This document shows, piece after piece, positions 18,779 to 28,060 of a stretch of 28,927 nucleotides of DNA. A program made the position numbers and the translations under genes. The stretch's first letter is position 1. Every line of letters begins with the position of its first letter. The notes under the pieces were generated by a model that ran no database searches, was not told the origin of the DNA, and saw only the letters and a list, made by a program, of their open reading frames with translations. The DNA is from Didymodactylos carnosus (Eukaryota; Rotifera; Eurotatoria; Philodinida; Philodinidae), in assembly GCA_905250885.1 (NCBI GenBank), contig CAJNOQ010001744.1, positions 1-28,927 on the forward strand, in the 5' to 3' direction.

Positions 18779-21700
18779 TTAGATAATAGCACACGTACTT
18801 GAGCTTTTTGTTTTAAGATTTTGATTTGGTTTTGGTTCATATTGCGTTTGTAAACGATGCATGGCACTCACAAGTAAAACAAATTGATCTCTATACAATG
18901 GTTTATCGTATTTCTTTGAGTATCGGTCGCGTATGTCAGCATATTCCTGTTGCCAGTCGGGCTTTAATCCTTCAGCATAAAAAAGAAGATCATGTCCAGA
19001 GTAAAATTCATACAAATCTTTCAATTCTGAGCGAATATGATTTTCTCTAAACCAAAGACTGATTTCTTCTGAGCTCCATTTATCAATTGATTTTGATTGC
19101 AGTTTGATATTATTGTTCATTTTCACATTATCTTCATCCTGTTTTTCTGGTTCTTTTTGTGAAGCTTTTTGTAATGGTGTTGTTAACTTATCATCAACCA
19201 CCGGATGTGTTGTGTCATCAGTAACTGATTTTTGTGGTTTTTCATTATGAACGGGTGGCGCTACCTTTTCATTTTTAACATCGTCTAGAATCAGTTCAAT
19301 TAATTCTGGAACGGTATCGTCAAATGGTTTTTTCCCAAAACGAATATACTGTGGCCCCACAACTCGTATACCCAACCATCCGGTTGCAACAAATTCTTTT
19401 TGTACATAAATTGGAATAAAACGTTTTTTTAATGAATCTTTAGCATACATGACTTCTTGACGACAAGATTTACTGTCATAATAATCCTTTGTCATTAAAA
19501 ATAGAACGACATCCGCTTTCTCAATTGCTTGTCCGATTTCTTCCCATAAATCTTCGGTATGACAATAAGCAAAATCCACCCAAATATCAAATCTGTTGTC
19601 TAAAAAATGATACACAAAACCGTATAGGATAACAGTACAGAAACTCTAATTGGGTAGGTAAGTACTTAAGAAATAAATATATTATTTATACTCCTTTAAA
19701 CCCCTACCATACTTGAGAATATTAGAGAATAGGTTCAGTGTTTGTCGTACCAGCCGAAATACGAGGCGAGCATATCACTTATTAAAAGAGGAAGCTAACG
19801 AAATTTGTTTGTTTTTTATTTCGAAAGAATACAACTTTTCTTAACGTATCGTACTTCGAAGCATATTAAATATAAAAACAAAAGATACAAGATCGCGGCT
19901 ATTGAATAAAAGGACGAGATATCCTCCGTTTTGCGTTTAATTTGATTTTTTTCCCCCAAACTTCTGACAATGTTCTAAAAGAATGCTGGGACTCTTGTCA
20001 TAGTTATTACATCTTTATGTCCTTGGCGTAAACTTTTGATACATTTACGTGGTAAATAATATGCAGATAACTTTTTTCGTATATATCACGAATATCATAC
20101 TGGAAGATATCGCGTTAGAAGTTTAAAAACCTGAATATACCGAAAAAACATTAATTTGTCGCTCTATTATACCTTTTTTCAGTGCATTGACCAACTGCTG
20201 ACAAAACTTTGTGTCAGCGTGTGAATAACTGACCATTACCAAGCTGCGATTGTTCTTTCCTGATGTAACTTGTGGTTCACATGCAGGCAAATTTCCAGCA
20301 GGTGTGGTTGTAGATTGTCCAGTTCTTGCTATGATGTAAAAGGAAAATAAGTTAACAAATTTAATCAATTCGAAAAGTCTATACCTGGATTATTTTCGTC
20401 CAGATTCCAGAGAATTCCATTGCCTGCTTTTTTAACAGATGACATATGCTGTGGGACGTATTGATCAACTAGAGCTTCACCGTCATCATTTATTAAACTT
20501 TTTAGTGTAAGCATAAATTTCGAGTTCGATTTTAATTCGTCAACATATTCATCATGAAATGATATACTCCACACAATATTGAACACAGCTGTCAACGTTA
20601 TTTGTTCGTATTCATCATCGTTAGCTAAAGCTCCACGGAATCTCATTAAAACCTCACAAAAAAATTGTACAACCGATGTTATTGAAGATGGTTTATTCAC
20701 TCGAGCTTCGTTTAAGATATATTTCAAAATTTCATCATGAACTGATAGTTTTGTGAGTACAATGATCGGTTCGGAGATATGAAATCCGCCAGATTTAAAA
20801 TTTTTTGTTTGTGATGCATCCATTGCTGTCTGTAATAGTTTATCTAATATTTTATGCATAGACTTTGCATCTCCCTTATTCTCTTTAGGATCACTCAAAA
20901 GAGAAATAGTCATGCAATAAAGTAGATTCATTTCTGGATATAGTTCTTGATCTGGATCTAAGACTCTTTTCTTAAATTCTCCTAATACTTGTATAGCATT
21001 GCATTTGGTCAGAGCATCAGCTCCACGATCATGTCGTGCCAAATTATGGAGGATACTAATGACAGGTCGTTGATATTCGTACTGTAAACATTCCATGTTA
21101 ATCCATTTGAGAGTGAGTTCATGATAGTTAGTATTTATAAAATTTGGCACCAATATTGTTTTATCACATAGCGTCCAAAGCAGATTTAAAAGTGCATCTG
21201 TGTTTAGTCCCTGAGACGGTAACGGATTGTCCATTGTTGAAATCAGTGAAGCCAATGTACCAGCACCCGCAACAAAAAAATCATCAATATATTTCGCAAT
21301 TACTTTTAGTAATGGTTCTTGTTGTTTAAGATCATTTTTAACGAATGTTACGTAACCCGCTGCTTGTTGACTGGTTAACAGAAGAACAGTTAATAATCTT
21401 GCCCATGTTGTCGCCAACTGAATTGAACATTGATTTTGTAAGAATTCCATAAATCCCGGTAAAGAGCAAATATCAAATGACGAATAGAATATTTTCCGTG
21501 CAAAATCGTAATCGTTTTCAAGTAAATTGTTAAAATCAATTGTGTATGTAACATTGTTTAATGCTCCAACAAAAGCAATTAAATCTTCATGATCTAATAC
21601 AGAATCACAATTGTTGATAGACAAAATATTAGCATATTGAACTATGACTTTTTGTAATATTTCTAGTGTTTCTTTTGAGTTCTCAGATGCTAATTCCAAC

Positions 21701-21930
21701 AAATTTTGAGCTTCATCTGACAATCTGTTAGCTATATCACTAAGTTCTGTGTTGTAACTATCATCATTATTTTCTCCACTCTCTTCCACAGGATGTTTAG
21801 AATGCAATAATACAAACTGGCGTAATGTTTCAAGAATAGATAAAAAGTCATTTAATAAATCTCTTCCCTGTTGTGCTTCATGAGATGCTTCGTCTTCATC
21901 TTGTTCTGTGATGGGAGCATTTCCAGTCAT
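18779..21930 (-). CDS. Armadillo-TIR-SAM protein with C-terminal CaaX box (three exons, 840 aa)
   Basis: Exons on the minus strand are 21930-20385, 20328-20173 and 19599-18779. The introns are 56 and 573 bp. Donors are CCAG|GTATAG and AAAG|GTATAA; acceptors are CATAG and TTTTTAG. The joined length of 2523 bp is in frame. Exon 1 (residues 1-515) is alpha-helical repeat sequence of armadillo type, for example PVISILHNLARHDRGADALT. The TIR domain (about 543-680) starts RSLVMVSYSHAD across the exon 2/3 junction and goes on with FDIWVDF, IGQAIEKADVVLFLMTKDYY and SCRQEVMYA. Glu588 in LWEEIGQAI is a candidate for the NADase glutamate. An acidic linker follows, then a SAM-like domain (about 736-820, WSSEEISLWFRENHI). 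The last four residues are CAII, a CaaX prenylation box. ATG 21930 is preferred over 21975 because a TTTTTAG lies between them. Confidence 0.85.
19600..20172 (-). other. Intron 2 of the ARM-TIR-SAM gene
   Basis: A 573-bp intron with GTATAA at the donor and TCATTTTTTAG at the acceptor (phase 1). Splicing joins the first helix of the TIR domain (LVNALKK) to its second strand (DNRFDIWVDF). I found no gene or mobile element inside it. Confidence 0.85.
20329..20384 (-). other. Intron 1 of the ARM-TIR-SAM gene
   Basis: A 56-bp intron with GTATAG at the donor and TTTACATCATAG at the acceptor. Removing it joins AATAATCCAG to CAAGAACTGG and keeps the frame (phase 1). It separates the armadillo part from the short linker leading into the TIR domain. 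Confidence 0.85.
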
Positions 21931-21962
21931 AATTATATCGCGTAAATTAATCACTAAAAATG
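21931..21962 (-). promoter_or_regulatory. Possible splice acceptor just upstream of the ARM-TIR-SAM start
   Basis: On the minus strand GCATTTTTAG ends about 24 bp before the ATG at 21930. It would suit either trans-splicing of a leader or an upstream 5' non-coding exon. It also makes the more upstream ATG at 21975, with its hydrophobic lead MLTIAFLVINL, less likely. Confidence 0.3.
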
Positions 21963-21975
21963 CAATCGTCAACAT

Positions 21976-22319
21976 AAATATTGCCAGAAATTTTAAATGG
22001 TTGTACGATACTACGTAGTTTTCTGCAGTTCTCTACGTTTATACTACAGACTGTAAAAGATGGAATGCAAATCCCAGAGATACATTTTCATAAGCATAAT
22101 CTTTTAGAAGACCGTGCGCAGACTAAAGCCCATTGTCCACCTATATGCACAACAGACAATGATATCATAATTACGCTAATCGTAAGCGAAAGATGGATAA
22201 ATCATATTATCGTGTCATAGATTTTGAAAACTGTTACTGTGTGTAATACCTATTAGTTTTGCCGACGATTATGGAACCTTTACAAGAAGTTTATATCAGG
22301 GCCCGTTATGGGCGCGGTA
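21976..22319. other. Intergenic stretch upstream of the ARM-TIR-SAM gene
   Basis: This is the 5' flank of the minus-strand gene. I see no TATA box that stands out from the AT-rich background and no reading frame worth reporting. Confidence 0.35.
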
Positions 22320-22846
22320 GGGATGGCTCAGTGTCGGTGCACTGATAACCGATGACACCGACACTGACGTTCACTGATACACTGTAATACTGACACTGGC
22401 AAATACTTGAAGCACCTACACTGACTGTCACTGAAACACTGAATTACTGACACTGATGAACACTGATACACTGCCGCACCGATACTGAAAATCAGTGAAA
22501 CACTGAAACACTGACCGTCACTGATCAGAATACCTGGACAGAAGATCAAAAAACTTTCTGTGTCCATTACCATCATGAATCATGTGTATATTCCGTCGAT
22601 GTTTTCTTTCTTTTTGCTGGCAGGCGTATAGGCGCACACGTAAACAATTCTCTTCTAGCTAGAGGCAGTGTGTCGATCTTTCAGTGTTCATCAGTGTCAA
22701 TGCTTCAGTCTTTCAGTGGTTGTCAGCGTCAGTGCGTCAGTGTGTCAAGCGTTCGGCAGTGTCAGTATTTCAGTGTTTCAGTGATCGTCAGAGTCGGTGT
22801 CATCAGTGTCAGTATCTCAGTGTTCACACCGACACTGAGCCATCCC
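22320..22846. mobile_element. 527-bp TA-flanked foldback built from CACTGA/TCAGTG motifs
   Basis: The perfect terminal repeats GGGATGGCTCAGTGTCGGTG (22320-22339) and their inverse (22827-22846) are flanked by TA at 22318-22319 and 22847-22848. Inside each end lies about 170-200 bp of irregular repeats of the core CACTGA (left) and its inverse TCAGTG (right), spaced about 8-20 bp apart. The whole element could form one long imperfect hairpin. The central roughly 110 bp lack the motif. There is no coding capacity; the reading frames here are by-products of the repeat. Confidence 0.85.
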
Positions 22847-22848
22847 TA

Positions 22849-23130
22849 GAGCGCGGAAGTCAATGAGCAGAAGAGAAATTTTTTTCTATTTAGAGCAAAG
22901 CTCTCTAGTAGCTGATGTCTCTAGCCTACAGTGAAAAAGGCAGTAACGTTCTTTCTTCATTTCTGGTTGAAAATCGTGTTCAATCGTTCAGAAAGAAGAA
23001 AAAGAATAAAAATCGATGATTTTTCATCTTCTTAAACTAAGTATTTCTGCTGTATTATTAAACTGAAAGTGAGCACACTATGAAACATATGTAACTTACA
23101 CGATAAAACAAATTTTATTGTCAATTTTTA
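22849..23130. other. Intergenic stretch between two foldback elements
   Basis: I see no gene and no repeat beyond simple AT-rich sequence. Confidence 0.35.
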
Positions 23131-23766
23131 TACGAAGAGTGACATAACACCGTTAAGAATGAGAGTTGTTCCATGAAACAACGAAATCTACAGTAGCTTT
23201 ATTTGTTTCATTATCGCTTGTGATTCTTTAATGGCATACGTAACTACAGCTTTTTTTCTTATTTCTACTTACAGTCAACACAATGACGACGTTAAACAAA
23301 AATATTTTTGAAAAAACGTCAAACAGAAAGGAAAGAAAATGTGTCTCTACAAAAATGAAAATATTGTTTATATATTTTAATGTTTGAAAAATAAAGGCAT
23401 CAAATCTAGTATAATTCGCATAGAGTTGCTATGGATGAAACAATGTTTTAATATTTGTAGAGACATAATTTCTTTCACTTCTGTATGAGCTTTTTTCAAA
23501 AATATTTTTCTTTAACGTTGTCATTTGATTAATTATGAGTAGGAAGAAGAAGAGAAGCTGAAAGAATAAAATAATTTGTTCACTATGTCAGTCTAATTTT
23601 ATTCCCGAAGACACTGAAAAACAGATGTTTTGTTATAATGACAAAGAATAATAAAACAAATAAAATTAATTGTAGATTTCATTTTTTCAAGGACATACTA
23701 CTAAAAACATTTGCTGTTTTTCACGAAACAACTCTCGTTGTCAACAGTGTTATGTCACTCAACGTA
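23131..23766. mobile_element. 636-bp TA-flanked foldback element (copy B, with extra outer ends)
   Basis: The ends share AGTGACATAACAC and GAGAGTTGTT; the outermost bases are TACG at the left and CGTA at the right. TA flanks the element at 23129-23130 and 23767-23768. The interior (about 23200-23705) is the same sequence as the 480-bp element at 16701-17180, in the same orientation and clearly homologous over about 430 bp. The outer 40-60 bp at each side are absent from copy A. Confidence 0.7.
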
Positions 23767-23768
23767 TA

Positions 23769-24312
23769 AGAGTTAAAGACAGGCTGAAAATAAGAAAAGT
23801 AGCCTAGATTTTTGATCGATGGAGTACGAAATGTTTTTTGTTGCCAAAATCGTTCTTCTTATTTTGGAAAGTTCATATTACAGGGGTCATGCAGCCTCAG
23901 CTTATCTGCCTGTATACACTTTGAATCGTTTTAAATATGTATAATTAAATATAAAAATGGAATTCCGGAGTAGGCTAGATGTGCAAACACTACTTTATAA
24001 TCAGAAATAGATTGCGAAATAATTTGTGTAGGCTAAATCTATAAGCCATTTTGTCGAATTTTTGAAGCACTACGAAAGGCACTATATTATTTCAGTTCAA
24101 ACTGACAGTTTTCTAACTTTATAAAATTAAGTACTTTTCAAATCATCCTAAAAGATAAAAAATAAAGTATTAAGTTAAATATATTAAAATAAACAAAGTA
24201 CTTTCTGAATGCTTTGTATCACTGAAAATTTTTTATTTTGTTTGAAACGTAATTGAAGATATACACTGTATTACTTACTTCTTTGGTTACATATATGTCC
24301 AATTAGCAAACA
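23769..24312. other. Gene-free stretch
   Basis: AT-rich sequence without a convincing frame or repeat. Confidence 0.35.
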
Positions 24313-24324
24313 GAAAAAATAGTA

Positions 24325-24398
24325 TGCTTCGACCGGGAATCGAATCCAGCAGGCCCTGGTTATAAACGGTATATCCTCGCTCGGTCTGAATAGCTTCG
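24325..24398 (-). other. tRNA-like sequence with Pol III signals, probably degenerate
   Basis: Read on the minus strand it has a B-box, GGATTCGATTCC (24347-24336), in a T-arm-like setting ending CCCGGTCGAAGCA. A T-run (24319-24313) follows just downstream, as in RNA polymerase III genes. The A-box region is only approximate (around TTCAGACCGAGCGAGGATAT). The 5' strand of the acceptor stem does not pair with TCGAAGC, and the anticodon stem around TTTATAA pairs badly. It is therefore more likely a tRNA pseudogene or the head of a tRNA-derived SINE than a working tRNA. Confidence 0.4.
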
Positions 24399-24814
24399 CT
24401 ACACTTGATTACTTCGTGTCAGTGTAAAAACACTTTCGATGATTAAATCATTTGGGTATATATGAGTATATGTAGTCTCAATGCACTTAATAATATTTTT
24501 TTAATGAGTTGTACATGAAAGTCTCATGATTTTACGTCAAAAGACCTGAATTCGGCTTCATTTCGAAAAAATTTCACTGGCTGTAGTTCTTTTGTCGGTG
24601 AGCTCAAAAAAGATTTCATCTGTAAATCGAATAAATCCCTTTTTGTTTGAACACGTTATGGCGATTATTGATGGAATCACAAAGCTTTTGTTAAATCGTA
24701 AAAATTATCAGCAAAAATCTTTCAGAAAGCAGTAGGGTTGCCACAGTAATCGTTTACTTCTTCCCTTGCATTACTCACCGTGAACGTTGCTTTTGACAAA
24801 CAGATCCTTTTGAT

Positions 24815-24943
24815 GTCGCATAAGTACGGACAAAATATGAAAAAAACTACATCAATTGGTAGAAGAGAGCACGAGCTACATTTTAATAAAAAAATAATTT
24901 TGAAAAGTTGTTTTCTTCAGGGTGAAAATGGTACTTTAAGTCA
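24815..24943. repeat. Left inverted arm next to a TCGCG-rich block
   Basis: It is the inverse of 26849-26979. Shared stretches include GCATAAGTAC, CAAAATATGAAAAAA, CAATTGGTAGAAGAGAG and AGTTGTTTTCTTCAGGGTGA. Identity is high over about 130 bp. The long reading frame that spans it is a by-product. Confidence 0.8.
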
Positions 24944-24954
24944 ACCCAAATCCA

Positions 24955-25225
24955 CTCTCGCGACTCATTCGCGGCGCGGTCGCGCTGTCACTACCGCGCT
25001 CGCTATGATATCCCGCACGTCACGGCACGGTCGCGATGAAATCTTGTATTCGCGTTGCGATCGCGCTCTATTCTTAAACTCGCGGCATGATCTTGATCAA
25101 ATCTTACTTTCGAAAAAAACTTTCTTTAAGATTCACTGTGCGACATGTAATCACGTCGCGCTCGCTATGACGTCGCGAAGTCAGGGCGCTCTCTCTGTAT
25201 ACTCGCGAACTCGCGGTAAGACTCT
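24955..25225. repeat. CG-rich block of TCGCG motifs (left)
   Basis: About a dozen TCGCG or CGCGA motifs occur within 270 bp, irregularly spaced, inside otherwise AT-rich DNA. Examples are ACTCGCGACTCATTCGCGG, GGTCGCGATG, TGCGATCGCGCTC and GACGTCGCGAAG. The composition is quite unlike the neighbours. It could be a decayed tandem repeat or the interior of a transposon. Confidence 0.65.
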
Positions 25226-26116
25226 CTGCATAAGAATTATAGTAGACACGTGTAGGATTGAAGATGTGTTTTTGTTATTCTCATTTTACATGTGATACAA
25301 AAAAAGTCAGTGTACGTTATGTACGAAACACTTCATATTTTCTTAAAGTGGTGTGCCGACTGATTCACACTCGAATTTTTTGCAGTTTACATCTATTTTC
25401 ACTTTTTCAAAGGGAATCGCACGAGAAAATAAATAATTTATATACAAAGTAAGTACACAGCAATTTTAAGGAACGAGAGAGTATAGAAACATAAATTCTT
25501 TCCACTTGGTTGACACAAAGTTGAAATCTTTTTGTTTAACTATTTTGGATATCGAAACGGGGTGCTCTTTTTCTCAAAATATACGAACTTCTACTATGTA
25601 CAGCTTCGTTAAGTATGTTAACTTCCCAAGGTCTCAAAATAAAAATACACTAAAGTGAGAAAAGCATCAAAGCTTGATGTCATCGCAATCGTGAGTATCC
25701 TCGGTGTAAGATCGCTTTGTCGATGGTGAACTTCATGATGTAGTGAGTACCAATGCGGTTCTGTTTGATGCATAGAGGATTGGGGCTCAGCCATTTCGCC
25801 TCATTCACAGGATGCCAGATTAGCTCTAGCAACGAACTGATATTAGCATCTAATATTTACGAATAAACATTTTCAAATTTCTTCCACCAGCATTATCACA
25901 GCTCGCTGTTAACTTTTTACAAATAGAGTGAAGAAGATAGTTCAACATCACGACAAAAATATGCTGGCAGCATTTAAACGAGAGACTATATCTTCAAAAT
26001 TGCTGTTTACCGACTTAAGTGCGTCATGTTCTCGAAGAAAAAACCGAGTAAAACAAGGTGCATAATGCCTACGTTTAGATGTTTTTAGCAACTCTACGCT
26101 TCCATTTGACTTCAGT
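25226..26116. other. Gene-free stretch between the two TCGCG blocks
   Basis: I see no gene here. The composition returns to AT-rich. Confidence 0.35.
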
Positions 26117-26117
26117 C

Positions 26118-26342
26118 AGTTAGCAGGGCTTGTCTTCTTGAGCGCATGACTCAATCTATTTTTCTCCCTGAGTGAATATTATTTCGAGAGAATTAACTGT
26201 ACTTTCAAACAAAAAAAAGTTTCTAAATTCAATGGAAATTTAATATAGCATGAACTATTACTGAAACGTCCGAAATAATATTCACTCACGGAGAAAAATA
26301 GACTGAGTCATATGCTCAAGAAGACAAGTCCTGCTAACTAGC
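26118..26342. mobile_element. Hairpin element of about 225 bp
   Basis: The arms 26118-26193 and 26268-26342 are inverted copies with few mismatches. They run from AGTTAGCAGG through CTTGTCTTCTTGAGC and CTATTTTTCTCC to GAGTGAATATTATTTCG. The loop is about 75 bp. I could not fix a target duplication. It lies between the two TCGCG blocks. Confidence 0.7.
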
Positions 26343-26389
26343 TAGAATCAAACACCTGGTGAACCGAAAACGGAACAACGCGACAAAGT

Positions 26390-26720
26390 ATTATTCGCGA
26401 TGCGAATCCCAGTGTTCCGGTAGCAATTTATGCTCGATCGCGACATGACTTCGCGAGAACTGGAAAGTCATGGCGCGATTTTGCGAGAAAAACAGGATCG
26501 TGGTACGGCACCGCGACTTCTTTAGAACGATAACGCAAGAATAGCGAATAAATCGCGATTGCGGCATGACAGTCGCGGATTCAGCCCTTTCATTCTTAGA
26601 CCACAACAAAACCTCGATCATAAAATAAGACTCTTATTTCGCGATCATAATCGTGATCCCGTTACGCGTACTTGCTACGACTTTTATAGCAAATCGCGGC
26701 GCGACAAAAGCAAGATAGTT
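26390..26720. repeat. CG-rich block of TCGCG motifs (right)
   Basis: Like the block at 24955-25225, it carries more than a dozen TCGCG/CGCGA motifs within 330 bp, for example GATCGCGACATGACTTCGCG and AAATCGCGGCGCGAC. The two blocks share style and flanking arms, but I could not align them base by base. Confidence 0.65.
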
Positions 26721-26728
26721 GATCTGGG

Positions 26729-26848
26729 AAAACTATCATACCCTTCAGTTTGACTGCTCAATCTTAGGAACGAGACTGAGTTATTGAATTTTTTTGCACC
26801 AACTCATTCCTGAGATTGAGTAGTCAAACTGAAGAGTATGATAGTTTT
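26729..26848. mobile_element. 120-bp hairpin inserted at the edge of the right TCGCG block
   Basis: Arms of about 54 bp (26729-26783 and 26795-26848) run from AAAACTATCATAC through CTTCAGTTTGACT to CTCAATCT and are inverted with few mismatches. The left inverted arm (near 24943) reads straight through at the matching place, so this hairpin looks like an insertion present in only one arm. Confidence 0.75.
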
Positions 26849-26979
26849 GGCTTAAAGTCGCGTTTTCACCCTGAAGAAAACAACTTTTCAAAATTATCTT
26901 TTTATTAAAATGTAGCTCGCGCTCTCTTCTACCAATTGAAGTGGGTTTTTTCATATTTTGTCGGTACTTATGCAGCTTA
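26849..26979. repeat. Right inverted arm next to a TCGCG-rich block
   Basis: It is the inverse of 24815-24943. Together with the TCGCG blocks, the pair bounds a segment of about 2.2 kb. Confidence 0.8.
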
Positions 26980-27580
26980 AAAATAGACTTTTAACAACTG
27001 TACGGAAAGTTTTTGCCGATGTAAAAAGGTTCACTTTTCAGTCCAATGCGCTCACAAAGAGCAACAATGAATATTTTTAACGTTTTTTATCTGAAAATAT
27101 ACTAGAGAGAGTGGATAATATTTTGCGTCAAAAGCGTTTTTCGTTACCGAGTTATGATCAAAAGAAAACAAAATTCGGAATGGCTATTACCACCACCGGT
27201 GATGTCAACAAGGAACTACTGCTACCATTAAGCAGAATCGCAGAGTAGGTGGTATCAGCTACGGCTATTGACAGATGGCAGAGTAAGTTAATGTTTATTC
27301 CTTACCGAACAAAAAACAGAACTAAAAGTGATATAAAAAGAACACGAAAGTGGTTCAACATGGCCCCAGAAGTTTTCGGATGCCCACTGGAAAAAATATT
27401 TTAAAATCTCAGTTGACACGCATGAGTTTGCAGAATTTGGTCGCTATTTCTCTACTCTACAGAATATTTCGTTTTATACTAGTTTTACTATATATAGCTG
27501 ATGTGACGAGTGTCCCAGAAATAATCGCGCAGTCTTAATTTATAGTTATCTCTTTCAGTTCTTGAGCTAGCGACCTAATT
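26980..27580. other. Gene-free stretch
   Basis: I see no convincing gene or repeat here. Confidence 0.35.
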
Positions 27581-27584
27581 GTTT

Positions 27585-27790
27585 TTCCGGAAAATGCTCC
27601 TTAAAATTCTCTACAAACTCATACCTAAACTATAATTTCAGAACTTCAATAAAGACAACAAAGCCAAATAGATAAAAGTCGAAAAAAATAAAAACTCTCC
27701 GAACTCAAAATTTTTTTCGACTTGAACTTTTCTTCTGCCACTATTTCCGCTAAAAAGTGTAGCAAAAGTGAGATCTCAGTTTATGTATTG
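27585..27790 (+). repeat. Dispersed repeat, modules A and B adjoining
   Basis: 27590-27710 matches 14460-14610 (module A). 27710-27790 matches the inverse of 15035-15130 (module B). Key shared words are TTTCAGAACTTCAAT, TTTTTCGACTTGAACTT and GTGTAGCAAAAGTGAGA. Confidence 0.6.
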
Positions 27791-27799
27791 GTACTCTCA

Positions 27800-28060
27800 A
27801 ATATGTATACCCAAAAGGACGGGGGACGATAAGACCGCAAATCGGCCCACTACCAAATCCATTATGCAGTAACTCATCTGATGCAGTTTTTCTTGCCAAT
27901 TAAACCTATCATATTTTTAGACAATTAAAATCCTTTCCAACGCCCTTGGAAGCCTTTTGCCAAACTAAAACCTTCTTGCTTTAAACGAAATTGCCCAAAG
28001 CAGTTTAATTCGCCTAACTCTTTCCCCTACAGGAAGTATCAACTAGTATACATCACTCGA
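27800..28060. other. Lead-in to the satellite array
   Basis: No gene is visible. The last 35 bp, ending ACATCACTCGA, resemble the end of a satellite unit, so the array may begin with a partial unit. Confidence 0.35.

Noticed and set aside
21931..21975. Upstream start of the ARM-TIR-SAM protein at 21975, giving a hydrophobic N-terminus
   Set aside because: A TTTTTAG acceptor-like site lies between this ATG and 21930, and the hydrophobic lead does not fit a cytosolic ARM-TIR protein. It is kept only as a less likely alternative.
22328..22866. Serine-, cysteine- and valine-rich frames
   Set aside because: They are translations of the CACTGA/TCAGTG repeats in the foldback element.
24780..25295. 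171-codon open frame
   Set aside because: It spans the inverted arm and the TCGCG-rich block. The arginine- and serine-rich product comes from the repeat, and the high CG content removes stop codons. No domain is recognisable.
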